A DNA stretch of 64,000 nt from Amaranthus tricolor. Lineage: Eukaryota > Streptophyta > Magnoliopsida > Caryophyllales > Amaranthaceae. Shown piece by piece: positions 1 through 12,300 of the stretch. The first letter of the stretch is position 1. Every line of letters begins with the position of its first letter. The stretch is from the NCBI RefSeq assembly GCF_026212465.1, contig NC_080053.1, positions 11,038,395 to 11,102,394 on the forward strand, in the 5' to 3' direction. Under the pieces are notes generated by a model, which made no database searches, was not told the DNA's origin, and saw only the letters and a program-made list of their open reading frames with translations. The position numbers and the translations under genes were made by a program.

Positions 1-1330
1 AGTAGTCAGCAAGACCCAAGAAGTCCTCAAATCTTTGAGTGTAAGAGGAATAGGCCAGTTTTCAACAGACTCAACTTTCCTTGGATCAGTTTCTACCCCT
101 TTTTCTAATATGAAATGCCCCAAATATTCAATCTTTCTAATCTCGAACACACACTTACTAGCCTTGGCATATAGTTGATGAAGTGTCATAAGCTCAAAAA
201 CTAGCCTCAAATGAGACCAATGCTCAGGTAAAGATTTGCTATAAACCAAGATATCAAATTAAAACACATTTTCTCAAGAGAAGTTTAAAAACCTAGTTCA
301 GCCAATGTTGAAAAGAGGTTGGAGCATTAGTAAGGCCAAAAGGCATTACCAAGAACTCATAATGTCCACTGTGAGCCTTGAAAGCAATCTTGTACACATC
401 CTCATCATGCATCCTGAGCTGGTGATAGCCGATCTAAGATCAATTTTGCTAAATATCACAGCCCCAGCTAATTCATCAACCAATTCTTCAAGAACAGGAA
501 TAGGGTATTTATTTTTGATGGTTTGATCATTAAGTTTTCTGTAATCAATGCAAAGCCTCTAGGTTCCATCTTTCTTTCCAACTAGCACAACTAGGGATGC
601 ATAGGGGCTATTGCTTTCTTTAATGACCCCTCTATCTAAATTTCTTGGATCAAGGCTTCTATGACATCCCTTTGCTTGAGTGGATACCTATAGGGCCTAA
701 TATTGACTGGTTTTGCATCAAGCTCAATAGGAATTCAATGATCAAAGAGGCCCCTGGATCGTGGTAGTTCAGCAAGCTCATGGAAGACATGCTGGAATTG
801 GGTTTTAAGGGTTGTTAATTCTTTGGATTCACATTCAGGAGAAGTCTCTGCACTACAATGCATTAGTAAAGATGGTGTTTCACTGTGGCCATCAGTGATT
901 TGCATTAAACAGAATTGAATGGCTGCACAAGAAGGTTTATGTGTAAACTTTAGTATTATTTGTTATTCCCTTGAGACAGACAGGTTTCCCCTCCACTTCA
1001 AACTTCATAACCATGCTATGGAAATCCCAGTAAACTTCCCCCAACTGTTTAAGCCATTGAATCCCTAACACCATATCACAACTACCAATTGGTATCAACA
1101 ACACATCTGTGGGGAACAATTTACCATTAATCTGCCAAGCAAAATCCCTACACGCATACTAACATGGGATCTTGTTTCCATCAGCAACAGTGACTGACTA
1201 TAAGGAGATGGACTCCATCACACAACCCAACTTGACATACTCAAAGTCTAAAATATTATGAGTGCTGCCTGTGTCTATCAAGATATGAATTGGTCTTTTC
1301 TGAACCAATCCAACTACCCTCATAGTCTGA
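1..1330 (-). pseudogene. Ty3/gypsy pol remnant: protease plus reverse transcriptase (partial)
   Basis: Aspartic protease: the minus strand near 1250-1300 reads ILIDTGSTHNILDF, with the catalytic DTGS, and 937-1119 gives the C-terminal half (DMVLGIQWLKQLG). Reverse transcriptase: PVNIRPYRYPLKQRDVIEAL near 640-720, then KKDGT-stop-RLCIDY near 545-580, where the stop replaces the usual Trp. Next come [20 protein letters not shown] near 390-450 and [11 protein letters not shown]. The active-site box at about 255-275 reads F-stop-F-D-I-L-V-Y-S instead of the family's FFDDILVYS, so a catalytic Asp is lost. The segment after it (GHFILEKGVETDPRKVE) leads to the window edge. It is non-functional by at least three independent lesions. 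Confidence 0.85.
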
Positions 1331-1439
1331 TAAGCATTGGTGCCAGTAAGTGCTTGCACTGAAATGCAAGCCTTTGTATGTGCAACTTCTTCATAAAACT
1401 CTCCCTTAGTGCTCTCTTCATCACTGGGCTCATCATCAT

Positions 1440-2324
1440 CTACTATCTCAACTTTGAAAAGTTGAGGCTCCTTGAAACCACACTTGTGTCCCCTTTCAAA
1501 GGGTTTATCACAGAAATAACATAGACCCCTTAGCTATTTTTTCTGCTCTTACTTTGGCCGGGATAAATCTATAGTTCTTGGTGGGGTTAGGTGGATATTT
1601 AGGTGGAAGTTTCTGTAGGGGAAGGTAATAGAGGTGGCTTTAACAGAGAAGAAGAAGCAAATTGGATTGGGTAACATTAGGTTTATAGGTCTTTAACTGC
1701 AAGGAATGAAGAGAATCTTCTTGTAATCTTGCATAGGAAATGGCTTGGGGAATGGTATGAGGGTTGAAGGCTTTAACAAAGTGTTTAATGCTATCTTTGA
1801 GTCCACTAATGAAACTGTCTAGTATGAATATAGAAGACAACTCATATGACTGCATATCTAACAAGGCTCTACACCCTTCAAAAGAATCAATATATTCCTC
1901 TAGACTACCAATTTGAGTGAGTTTGTTGAAGTTTTCCACAGCCTTATCAATAGTTATATCCAAGAATCTAGCTCTCACTGCAATGGTGAATTGCAACCAC
2001 CCTACATTTGGTTTAAAAGCCAAGTAACTAGCTGCCCAAAACAGCAGCCTTATCAATCATGTACAGGGATGCCAGGTCTACCATTTGATTCTCAAGGATC
2101 TTACACAATTCAAAATATTCCCCACTAAATTTCCAAATCCAATCATTAGGATTAGTGCCATCAAACTTAGGGAATTCAAGTTTAGGAGCAAAGGATAATG
2201 GCCGTGTTATTTCATCAACCCCTTGTCTCGTAGGCACAGATTGATCCAAGATTTTATTTCTATCACTGATTTTTGTGAACAGCATATCAATTTTGCTGTT
2301 CAGGTCAGCCTTCACGGCTTCCAT
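1440..2324 (-). pseudogene. Ty3/gypsy gag remnant with zinc knuckle
   Basis: The first Met in the gag frame is at 2324 (MEAVKADLNSKIDML). The conserved retrotransposon gag segment follows, with PKLEFPKFDGTNPNDWIWKF as its hallmark. The reading frame shifts near 2035-2050, after MIDKAAVLGS, and the gag domain continues in another frame (YLAFKPNVGWLQFT, then LTQIGSLEEYIDSFEG) to about 1640. A knuckle CYFCDKPFERGHKC is seen near 1475-1520, preceded by two stops. The protein would bind element RNA and form particles; this copy is broken. Confidence 0.8.
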
Positions 2325-2442
2325 TCGGGATTGTATCGCTTGGAGTGTGTTGTGGGCGCCAGTTGAATCAAGAATTGTAAAGAACTCGCTATAAACTGTA
2401 GGGAGATCAGAAAACAGCAAGGATAATGCACATAAAAGTATT

Positions 2443-2455
2443 GGCTCTGATACCA
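2443..2455 (-). other. Retrotransposon primer-binding site
   Basis: The minus strand reads TGGTATCAGAGCC, the typical plant primer-binding site complementary to the 3' end of initiator tRNA-Met. It sits one base inside the LTR end at 2457, where expected for minus-strand cDNA priming. Confidence 0.88.
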
Positions 2456-2456
2456 A

Positions 2457-2787
2457 TGATAGGATACTGATGATCCTATAGTGCTAACTGCCTGGATTAG
2501 GCCTAACACTTTAATATCTCAATTTAAAGGAACTAGAATTAAAGGAAGAAAAAGAGAGAATTGAGAGGAAGAGAATGTGTTTATTATATTCAATGATCAA
2601 CAAATGAGCTTACAACTCTTAATTATAGCTAAGGAAGGAAAGAAGTCTGACATGGTGTCCCAACTAACTTTCCCGCCAAAAATAACAACTCAACTAAAAC
2701 ACAATTAACAAACATAACTACTTTTTTAACTACTTTTAACTACTCTTTGACAAGGTTAATGACCCTCTTGCCCTTTATACTGCATCA
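2457..2787 (-). repeat. LTR (5' LTR of the minus-strand gypsy element), 331 bp
   Basis: The plus strand begins TGATAGGATACTGATG and ends ACTGCATCA. The element therefore starts TGATGCAGT and ends CCTATCA, with short TG..CA inverted ends. It directly abuts the primer-binding site. An AATAAA-like polyadenylation signal on the minus strand lies near 2575-2595. The target duplication cannot be checked because the other LTR is outside the window. Confidence 0.8.
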
Positions 2788-3440
2788 CATAGAAATAACA
2801 CCTCTGTGAACCTTGATCGTGAATAGAGGCACGTTAAAAGTACAAACGAAAAAATTCCAACATGGAACTTTAACGAAGATTATATCAGGCTTTTTGAAAT
2901 CACAGAGCCCCAAGATATCTAAAAATGACAATGAGGTATAGACTTATAGTTTGAAAAACTTAGAAAAAACTCAACTTCAGATGACTAGATAATATGTCAA
3001 AATTGAGTTAAAAAAAGGTTCAATTTCTCAACAAAAACAACTATTTATTTCTACGAAAATTTTCCAAGAAAGCAAAAAGAAAAAAAATCATCAAATACCT
3101 CACAGCACTTCTCTACCAACCCTTCCCACTAGTAGATAGTGGTTGGCTTACCAAGTCACAAACCAGTCAGTACTAAAAGTCAATGGCCCATATCTTTATT
3201 TTAGTTTTCATCATTATGAAACATGGCCATATAAAACATGAACAATAGCATCCATGAATTTTCTCCCTCTTGCCCGTTTTAACTACCTTTGTATAGATAA
3301 AGTTGAAACATGAAAAAAGCTAAGCGGAGAAGGACGTGATCAAATGTATATGAGATGAATTTGGCAAATTGTGAAAAAATTTTGAATTAATTGTAATCCA
3401 ACACATTATTTGCTACACGATGAACCTTAAGGGACCTTTT
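2788..3440. other. Non-coding AT-rich stretch
   Basis: I see no coding region, RNA gene or clear repeat here. No open frame resembles the missing C-terminal CHMP7 exons on the minus strand. Confidence 0.5.
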
Positions 3441-4540
3441 AGGGCATGATGCTGTCATGGATACTGCTTCTGAGGTTCTCATCAAATGGTGATTATAGCA
3501 TTTCCTCAGTTGATTTCCACCTTGAGGACAAGATGTCTTTCATTAAGGTAGGTATTGTCATGGAAGAAAGGCCCAACCCCACCATTCAACATGGATGTTC
3601 TAGAAAAGAGAAGAAATCAGTTACCCAAGAGTAACAAAAAACTTGTTATACATTGTATTCGGATTTCTGTTTTGGCTTTGAATATTTCGGGTACAGTGAT
3701 GAGTTATATTATGGCAGGGTAGTCTAGAATGTTGTAATAGCTATATAATCAAAGGGGGAATAGATTAGCATCATGCTGGTAGTATATTTTGGAGTGTTGT
3801 AGACACTAGGGAGTTACTGAGCCACTCAAAGAGCTCATGGGAGCACTATGCTCTCTATATTACATAATACAGTTCTGTTCACTATCTCTAGTGCTCTCAT
3901 TTCTTTCTTTCTTCTTTTACTAATATTGCCATGTAATCTTCTTCCTTTCTTCTGTACGTCTTCCATTAAAGCTTCTAACTCTTCCTTGCACTATTTCTTA
4001 CTTTCTTTTTGGCCCTAATATAACAGTCGTATAGAGCTTTTTGATCATGCCATAGGTTGAAAACCCTTGAGGAGAAAGTTTTGTCGCTACAAACTGTTGA
4101 TATACATGGTTCATGGTTGTTCTTATATCAGCTACATTCAAGAGTAAGCAGCAGTGCAGCAGTGTTTGTCAACGAGTAGCAGCAGGTTTACAACAAAGGT
4201 GCACACTTGATCAGAGATTTGTTTTACCTTCGAGCTATCAAAGGTAATCCATGTGCCTCCTTATTCAATCCATGTGCTTGCTTATTTAAGTGTGTTGTTT
4301 TATTCTCCTCAACGATCCAGATTTATCTAGATTAGTAATTAGATAAAATAGGATAAGTTAGCCACAATATATCAGATAGTTTGTTACATCTGTTTTAGTT
4401 TGTTACTTGCTGTTGAGCTGTACTTTTATTCTTGTATATAAAGGGGTGTTTTGTTCACCAAACTGTATGTAATTCTTCTGCGTGAAATGAAAGTATATTC
4501 CTCAATCTTTTACTTGCATTTCTAACAGATTGTGGCAGCC
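3440..4540 (+). repeat. LTR-retrotransposon scraps (pol tail and LTR-like sequence)
   Basis: At 3500-3560 a frame reads SVDFHLEDKMSFIKVGIVM, which resembles the low-complexity end of plant retrotransposon pol polyproteins. LTR-like polypyrimidine sequence follows to about 4030. At 4370-4537 a second piece has a TATA box (TATATAAAGG at about 4435-4444), then transcription-start-like sequence, and ends TTTCTAACA, as copia-type LTRs often do. No paired LTR or target duplication was found, so boundaries are uncertain. Confidence 0.35.
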
Positions 4541-5894
4541 CTTCTATGAAGGTCATGGTAATATGCTCCTATACCTGCAAGGGAATTAGTAGTAGTTGTA
4601 GGAGTCTGTTAGAATGTTGGTAATGAGGAATTAGCTAGTTGACAGACTGTACATTCTTTCACATGGCTTGTGATTTGTCTTCTCGTCCCCTTCCAATACC
4701 ATTCAGTTGTGATATGTAAATATGTTTTAAGCTCCTCCGCATGCCGGCCTACTAGTGAGTCATGATATTCTCATATTAAAAAGGAATAAATGGAGTTTAT
4801 GGATACATCAAATGTTCATATGACAAATGAATATAGAAAAGCAACACAAATAGAAACAACATCTTGAGAACAAACGGGGAGGGAAAAGAAGAGAAAAAAA
4901 AAAAGAAAGGAAAAGAGACAAGAAAATAAACTTGGTTTTCACTTCTTGGTGTAACTAAAATCGTTACTCAAGAAGTGATTCTTCTCATTAACCCAAATAA
5001 CAACCATGAAAGTGTCACCCAAATCATCCAAAACACACAAAAAAACAATTGCTCACATGAATTTGCTGAAGCGGATGGGAAAATAAGAAAATGAAGCAAT
5101 GATGAGGAGAAAGGACCTAGAGCACATAAAAAGTATCGAAAGTGCGCTTGCAGGGTAAAGCAAGAGAGATGGTATAAGAAGAAGAGGAAGGCAAGAAAAA
5201 TCAAAACAAGGTAACACCAGAGATAAGTATGGGAAGTGGGAAAGTTTTAGGTATATATCAGGGCAAGAAAAGGGTAACACTTATAGTACAAAATATTAAC
5301 CGTGTCATCACATCGCAACCACTATAAAGGTTTTTCACCTCTACTACAAAATAGTCTCATAACCATGAAGCCATCCAAGTTCACCGCAAAAGTGGTTTGC
5401 ATGTCGTTACAGCAATAGATTGTGTACTATAGTTTCACCAAGAGGATCGTTTTAGTCATTTTTTTTACTGCCTTAAAGTTCTAAAAAAGTTACACACTCG
5501 GGATTTTCGTAAATTTTTATATCCAAAAGAAAACACGAGCAATATACAAATTACAATAGCGTAATGAAATTGTTGTACAGCAAAGGCCACCAAACTGGTC
5601 AAAAAATTACAATCACACTTATAAGTAAGAAATATGCAAAAAGAAAGAGATAAGAGATGGGGAAGGGAAGAACGAGGGTAAAAGAGCATAATATAGAGAT
5701 GTGTTTAAGAGGCTCGAGTTTTCCAAATTTATTAGTAAGATTCGAATTGAACAACAGAATCCCATGAGACTTGACCATGGCTCTTTTTTGATTTCATGAA
5801 AGCCTAGAATGAATGTCGTACCGCAAAGGCAATAAACTTGTCAAATATGTTGCAAGAATTTTAGGTGCACAAGAGAAAAAATTCAAGAACATAC
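4541..5894. other. Non-coding stretch downstream of visible CHMP7 exon 4
   Basis: Both strands were scanned for the next CHMP7 exon, the coiled-coil SNF7 region; nothing recognisable was found. The only long frames here are low-complexity, hydrophobic, and lack splice context. It is probably intron or degenerate transposon DNA. Confidence 0.45.
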
Positions 5895-8800
5895 CATTAT
5901 TGGCTCTTTGCTTTTGATGGAGAGATATAGTGCTTTCCCGTGTCGTGACAAGTAACTTAGCACTGCAAATGCTTCATCGTGCTCTTTAAACAAACTTTCA
6001 AAATGTTTCATCGTTATGATGCATGAAGATGTCCAGTTGGTTTCTGACAATGCTTTCACAACATATGTTGCTCGATCCTAACATCCAAAAAGGTCCAAAA
6101 GAAATATTTTAGTTCCCCACTCCAAGAAAAAAAGTCTATGCATTCAGGTTAAAGGTTCATGAAAATGTTTATCGAAGACAAAAAAAGTCAATAAACCAAT
6201 GAGAGATAGTAAGAAGGTAGAAGAACCTCCAACATAGTTAGAAGAATGAGTCGATCATTCAGAATATCACTTGAAGTTGGTGATTTGAAGGCAATGGGAA
6301 AATGAATAATTTTCATAAGTCGAGAAAGGCGTCCAGTTGTTGGATCTTCAAAATCACTTAATCGCAAAAGATCACCATTGTTGTACATTTCAAGCTGAAA
6401 ACCTCAAACAAAAACATTGTGATGCCAAAAAGTTAACAAAAAGTACACATGTGTTGAGTATAAGTAAAAGTTCTATCCCTATAAACATTAAAGCAAGCAA
6501 TATGTAAATGATGTCCATGTGGAATTTTTTCCACACTATCCTCCATAAATTGAATTACATCCGATTCAAATGGATCAAAAGGACGAGAAGTCTTACGCTT
6601 GCACATCAAAAGTTAAACTAAATTTTCCAAAATTAGCAATGATTTTAGCAATAATCTTTGAAGCTAATACAACGAAAAAAAAAGGTTTTTTAAATGATTT
6701 TTTGTCAAAGTTATTACAATAATCAAAGTTATTTAACATGAGATTTTTTTCATCTAAATAGAATTATATATTTTCATCACTAAAAAGTTTTGATATAGAA
6801 TTTGCCTCTCTTTGATTTGGCTTCTTTGTTGTTCTAATCTTTCTTACTTACCATATTCTCAATGAAATTGATTTAAATCTCTAGTGATCTAGTTTCCAAA
6901 GATGCAAAGCTTGAAGATAAGTTGATAGATACTGAAGTACAAGATTGAGACTTCTACCATTATTTGTGCACATACTAATCATATTTGAATGTCTACATGA
7001 AAAATTCTTGCTCAAAACTTGAATTTTGCAACTAAATTGCCCTTGTACTTGTTTAAATATTCTATATTTTTCTTGTGCCATTATAAGTATGGTTCAATTC
7101 ACCAACGTAAAGTTTTCAAAAAGCAAGTAATATGGAGTAAACATTAAGAACTTTGTTATTCCCATAGAATGTGAAAAGATTTTCATGAGTAAACAATAGC
7201 ATTACCCATTAAAACAACATTTTAGTATGAAAAAAATATTTAATATTATATTTTTTGATTCAAAATACATAATATTATGGGAGATCAATTGCTAGATGAT
7301 GGAGAGAAATGTATTTTTAGGTGAGTGACAAGCCTATTGAAAAATGTTTTAAAATTTTGACAAATTGGAGTCAACAATTTGTTATAATTTACAAAATTTT
7401 ATTTTTAATATATTTGGCTAGTAACTTTTACAATTTTTCTAAGAATGTTTGTTATAGTTTATTTGCTAACACGTCAATGGCAAAACTTAGGGTAAAATTT
7501 AAGAGAGTGAAGTTTCGCACCTTTAACCTATCAATTTTAGTATATTATATTACTACTATGCTAACAATCATCATACAATTTTAAAGGTGGCATTATATTT
7601 ATTATGCCAATAAAAAACGTGAGAGGACGACGTCATATCCCTTTAAAAGTACCCTACAAAAAGTGTTTAGTATTGCAACAAGCACTGCAATATTTGAATT
7701 GCAGCGAACATTACAATTTTTCAATATCTTATCCCAATTTGAAAATTATGGTCCGCCATTGATCCTACTATATGTAAAAAAATGTGGTTACACTACTTTG
7801 TTTCCATTGTTATACTTTTATAACCACGCCCATACAATACACTGCAATATCTGAATTGCAGCGAACATTACAATTTTTCAATATCTTATCCCAATTTGAA
7901 AATTCTGGTCCGCCATTGATCCTACTATATGTAAAAAAATGTGGTTACACTACTTTGTTTCCATTGTTATACTTTTATAACCACGCCCATACAATATTCC
8001 TTCTACGTATATGTAAATCATTTTTTTTTTTATTTAAATTATTGTTTTGGAATATATTGGTGGGCCACCTCTTTACCATATTCATAATCTGTTCAACTTA
8101 CTTTTGCTCGCATTGCTTCCTCTTTCATTACATGATGTCATATATTTTGTACTCAAATGATCATAAAGCAATATATGTTTGCCTTTTTCAACATAAATCT
8201 ACGACATGTTCCAAAGATTTTAACCCAAACCAAAAGGAGAGAAAACGAATATTTGAGTTATTGAATATTCAAACACCTTATTTTTCTGTGTAATTCTATA
8301 ATGGAACTTGATTTGACTTTTTTGCAGTGAACCATAGATTTGAGTTATTATGATCAAGTTCTCCTGCAGTATGTTATAACCCTTAATGAACTTATCTAGT
8401 TATTCTAGGCGGGAATGTAATCATGGAATCAAATAACAGTCGTTCTAACGCAACTTGGGCGAGTTGTAACAGTTTTCTAAGAGATTGTTTCGAAATAACG
8501 CGATATATAACGTGGTATTAAAAAACGTCAAGTTACCTCGAATTTCATCCGATTAAGGCGAATTTGAACGAGATTTCGCAGAAAATAAGAGCAAGATTCT
8601 TTTTTCTTCATGAAATACATAAAAAGATGCCAAATTTACAGCCTTTTCAGATGTTACTGTTAGTCACCCAAAACACCAATAATATACATCTATCTTCCAA
8701 ATTCTACCCAACTTACATCCTATGCTACAACAATCAAGCACAAGTAGAACAAGCCTAAAAGGGAAGGAAATAAGACTTACATATTAAGATCTAAACTTTG

Positions 8801-9280
8801 AACTTCATTGAAGCTCCAAGGGCGCCATTGAAGTGTAGGAAGTGAAGGTACTGTGAGTCCACGTCATTGAAGACCTAAACTTGAAGCTCCAACAGCCTCC
8901 AAGCTTGAATCTCGCAAGTTTAGATTCTGATTCTTTCACTTTAGACTTTGGGATGAAGGATAGAACTCAGAGAATACAATTACAAAAATAAGAGAGACGA
9001 AGGATAGAAATAGATTAAAAATCAGAGGATAAGAATAAAAAGAGATGAAAAAAATAAGAATAAAAAAAATCAGAGTACCTGGGGAGCGACGTTAGGGGGC
9101 ATTTAAAGTTATTGAAAAGTGAACTCATCACTTATGCCATTAATCATTAATTTGTTATTAAAGTTTTTTTTGTACAATTAATACTTTAATGAATGACCGA
9201 CAATGTCTAGAATATATCAAACTCATATACTTTATATATTCTTGCCATTCATTGTTAATTTTTTAAAGATCTTTTAATTG

Positions 9281-9367
<87 letters not shown>

Positions 9368-12300
9368 TAGTTGTAATTATAATTTTCAATTATATATGTT
9401 TGTTAATTGTAATTATGTTTTTCAATAATTGTAATTAATTTAGAATTTATACAATTAGTTGATTAAAGAGTGATATAAATTATAGCGTTTAAAAAAAAAC
9501 ATTTTTTTTAATACTCATCAACAAAATAATTGTAATGGTTGGGAGGATATTGGATGAAAACTTGGTAAGTAGTTGATGGTAAAAAAAGATAATTCAATGC
9601 GATTTTTGTGAAGTTATTTTCGAAGAATAACTAGATTAAAACTTAGCTCATGAAAAAGCTGAAGCTTGGAATCTAGGAGAGACGTAATAAAACTATTAAA
9701 TGGTTATAAAAGTAGGGATAAATAAAAAATAAATAGAAAATTTCAAGAAAATATAACAAATTCAATGCGACCTGTTTACACTGACGATGATGATGTAAAG
9801 ATTGAGAATCAGAATATTCTCGACGACTTAGTCGTTTTGAGCACGAGTTTCAACATCGAAGGGGGACCTATGGTGGTCAAGAAAATTACTACACCGATGG
9901 ATGTAATAGATACAATCAAATCCTCAATCTAAATCTCAACATGTTCGAGATGTTGATTATGCAAGAGGAGGACGACATGAGGTATCAAACCCCTTGACTA
10001 AATTACGTTCTCGCGAGATTGAGTTAATGAAAGATTGTACTAAAAAAAACAAACAAAACTCCCCACAAGTTTAGTTTAAAAGGCCTAAAGAAATTTTTAA
10101 AAGCTTTTGGAAGTTGGTTTATTAATACCAGCACGCCATTCAGAGCAATTATTTTAGTCTTCATTAATTAGCTTTTGGAAACAATACGAGTGGTTGGTGA
10201 TAGATGTATAGCTCCATTTGCATATGACTTAGCACAAGTAATATTACAGTATTATTTTAATCATTTCATAAAAAATATTTTAATTAATTTCATTAAAGTC
10301 TGATTTTTATTTTACTAGTACGTATTTCTCCCCTAAGAGTGTAAAGAAAAGAAAATATAAAGAGTCATGAGCCAATTTGGGATGAATGGGGTGTTTCTAT
10401 AATGTGTGATGGATGGACTAAACCTACAAATTTGTCAATTATTAATTGTCTTATTTATTTCATTCGTGGCACGATTTTTCAGAAATCGTTAGATGCCACA
10501 AGCATTTGCAAAAAAGATACCTCATACTACTTCAAGCTCATGACGGATGTCATTAAAGAACAGGGTCCACATAGAATTATCCTAGTAACTAATAATGAAT
10601 AAGCTATAAAATTGGCAAAAAAAATTAAAGAACATTAACCTCATATTTATTGGACTAGTTGTACGACACATTGGTTTAAATTTTATTTTGAGAAGATCTT
10701 GAAAAACTAGAAAACATCATGTGTGTGCTTTTTAAAGAAAAAAGATCAGTCAATGGATTTACAGTTACAAGTGGGCAATATCTTATAAAAAACAATTTAC
10801 CAATGGTCGAGAATTGGCGCGTCCTAGCATTACACATTTTGCCACACAATATTATCATGTTGGAGTGTGTTGTGAGGCACAAAACTTCTTACAAGATATG
10901 TTTGACTCTGCAGATTGGTTGGACTCAAGGTATGGACAAATGATTGACGATTTAGCTATAGGAATTCGTCAATTATTGTCTAAAAATCCTTCGACCTTTG
11001 TGGCTGAAGTTTAGGACAAGACAAACATTGTCTTGAAATTGAAAGATCCCATAATTAAAGTATTAAGGTTTGTTAGCGGAGATGAGAAACCAACAATGGG
11101 ATTTATATACGAAGCAATTGATCACATGAAAGAATCGATCAAAAGTAATATGTCATATTACCTTGATTATTGGAAAAAGGTTGACAAAAGACAGCTTTTT
11201 CTTCATACAGATTTACATGCAATAGCTTACATGATTTTATTCATTATTTAATTATTTAGATATCATTTATGATTTTAATTATTATTTTAATTAACCTATT
11301 TATTGTGTTTTATGTTGAAGGACCAAGGTGATGATGGGGGTAATGATGATGGTAATGAAGATGGTGAACATGGAGGTGGATACAATTACTATGCGATTGC
11401 TAATCCTGGTGAACAACATAGTGATGGATTCTAAACCCAACCTTCAATTGGTGAAGAACAGCACTATTAAACATCTAAAGGGCGGCTTAAGAGACTGTCG
11501 GCGCAATATTCACATGATTTTGTTGATGATTGTAATTCACTACATGAATTCTCTGCACAAATGATGTCATCTAAATCACAAGGGTCAAATGTCGAAAGCT
11601 CCAAGGGTACACCATACTCTGTCTACATATTTTTACCAACTCCATTCACCATACCAATAAGAATCCAAAAATCATTATGGTTCTTCCACTGACAACTTGA
11701 ACCTCAGAAATCCTGAAAATGTCCAAAATATAACTATGGGGCTTTAATTTATAGTGGAGTACATTATCACAACCCTACCATATATAAAGGTAGTTATAGC
11801 TCAAGTCAAAATGACCAATCATAATGGATGATGCAGGTACATTCTTGTTTGACAGCCATTAGAGAGCTCACTATGTTGCAAACTATGGAAATATGCAACA
11901 AGAACCTCCTTGACATTCATTTTGATTTTGATTACAAGTAGTCACTTAATCTTCTAAAATAACATTGTAATATTAATTTAATTCATATGGAATGTATTAA
12001 ATAATTGTTTAAATATTCAGTTGTTTACACTGTGGTAACAATTATTCATGTCATTTTGGTTTAATGGCTATAAGATTAACTTATTATAATCATCTTTCAT
12101 CACATATATTATGGTCTTTATTGATAAGTTTGTTAACATGCTGACCACCACAAGACGCGCATAAGAGGAGAGTTGGCGGCACAAATATCCGAAAACGTTC
12201 CATCCTAAAGAAATTGGTTATAGGAAGAATAGCCCATCAAGCTTTATATGTTAGTCAACCTGTCTGTAATCTTTCGTTGTGGGATCACATGCAGGTTATT

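Larger units (their letters stand above)
1..2787 (-). mobile_element. Ty3/gypsy LTR retrotransposon, 5' half, cut by window edge
   Basis: Read on the minus strand, the order is LTR (2457-2787), primer-binding site, gag, zinc knuckle, aspartic protease, reverse transcriptase. That protease-RT order, running off the left edge, fits Ty3/gypsy; integrase and the second LTR would lie outside the window. Several stop codons and a frameshift show the copy is dead. It lies left of the last visible CHMP7 exon on the same strand. It is therefore either inside a further CHMP7 intron or downstream of a truncated gene; the window cannot decide which. Confidence 0.9.
8372..11953 (+). mobile_element. hAT-type (BED/DUF659) transposon, left copy, decayed
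   Basis: It is the left arm of a large inverted pair. The outer end reads TGTTATAACCC, mirrored at 15813 as TGTTATGAACCC. Non-coding 5' sequence (8400-9100) is followed by a BED-finger relic near 9540-9640 (IIQCDFCEVIFEE), then DUF659 and transposase pieces at 10400-11250. It ends in the block CAACAAGAACCTCCTTGA near 11900, also found in the right copy. It lacks a recognisable C-terminal hAT dimerisation domain. Confidence 0.75.

Noticed and set aside
5053..5280. Possible continuation of CHMP7 on the minus strand
   Set aside because: The translation is Phe/Leu/Ser-rich, lacks the charged coiled-coil pattern of the SNF7 core, and has no matching splice phase.
8564..8758. Small open frame in the left hAT leader
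   Set aside because: Not conserved in the inverted right copy and without splice or protein-family support.
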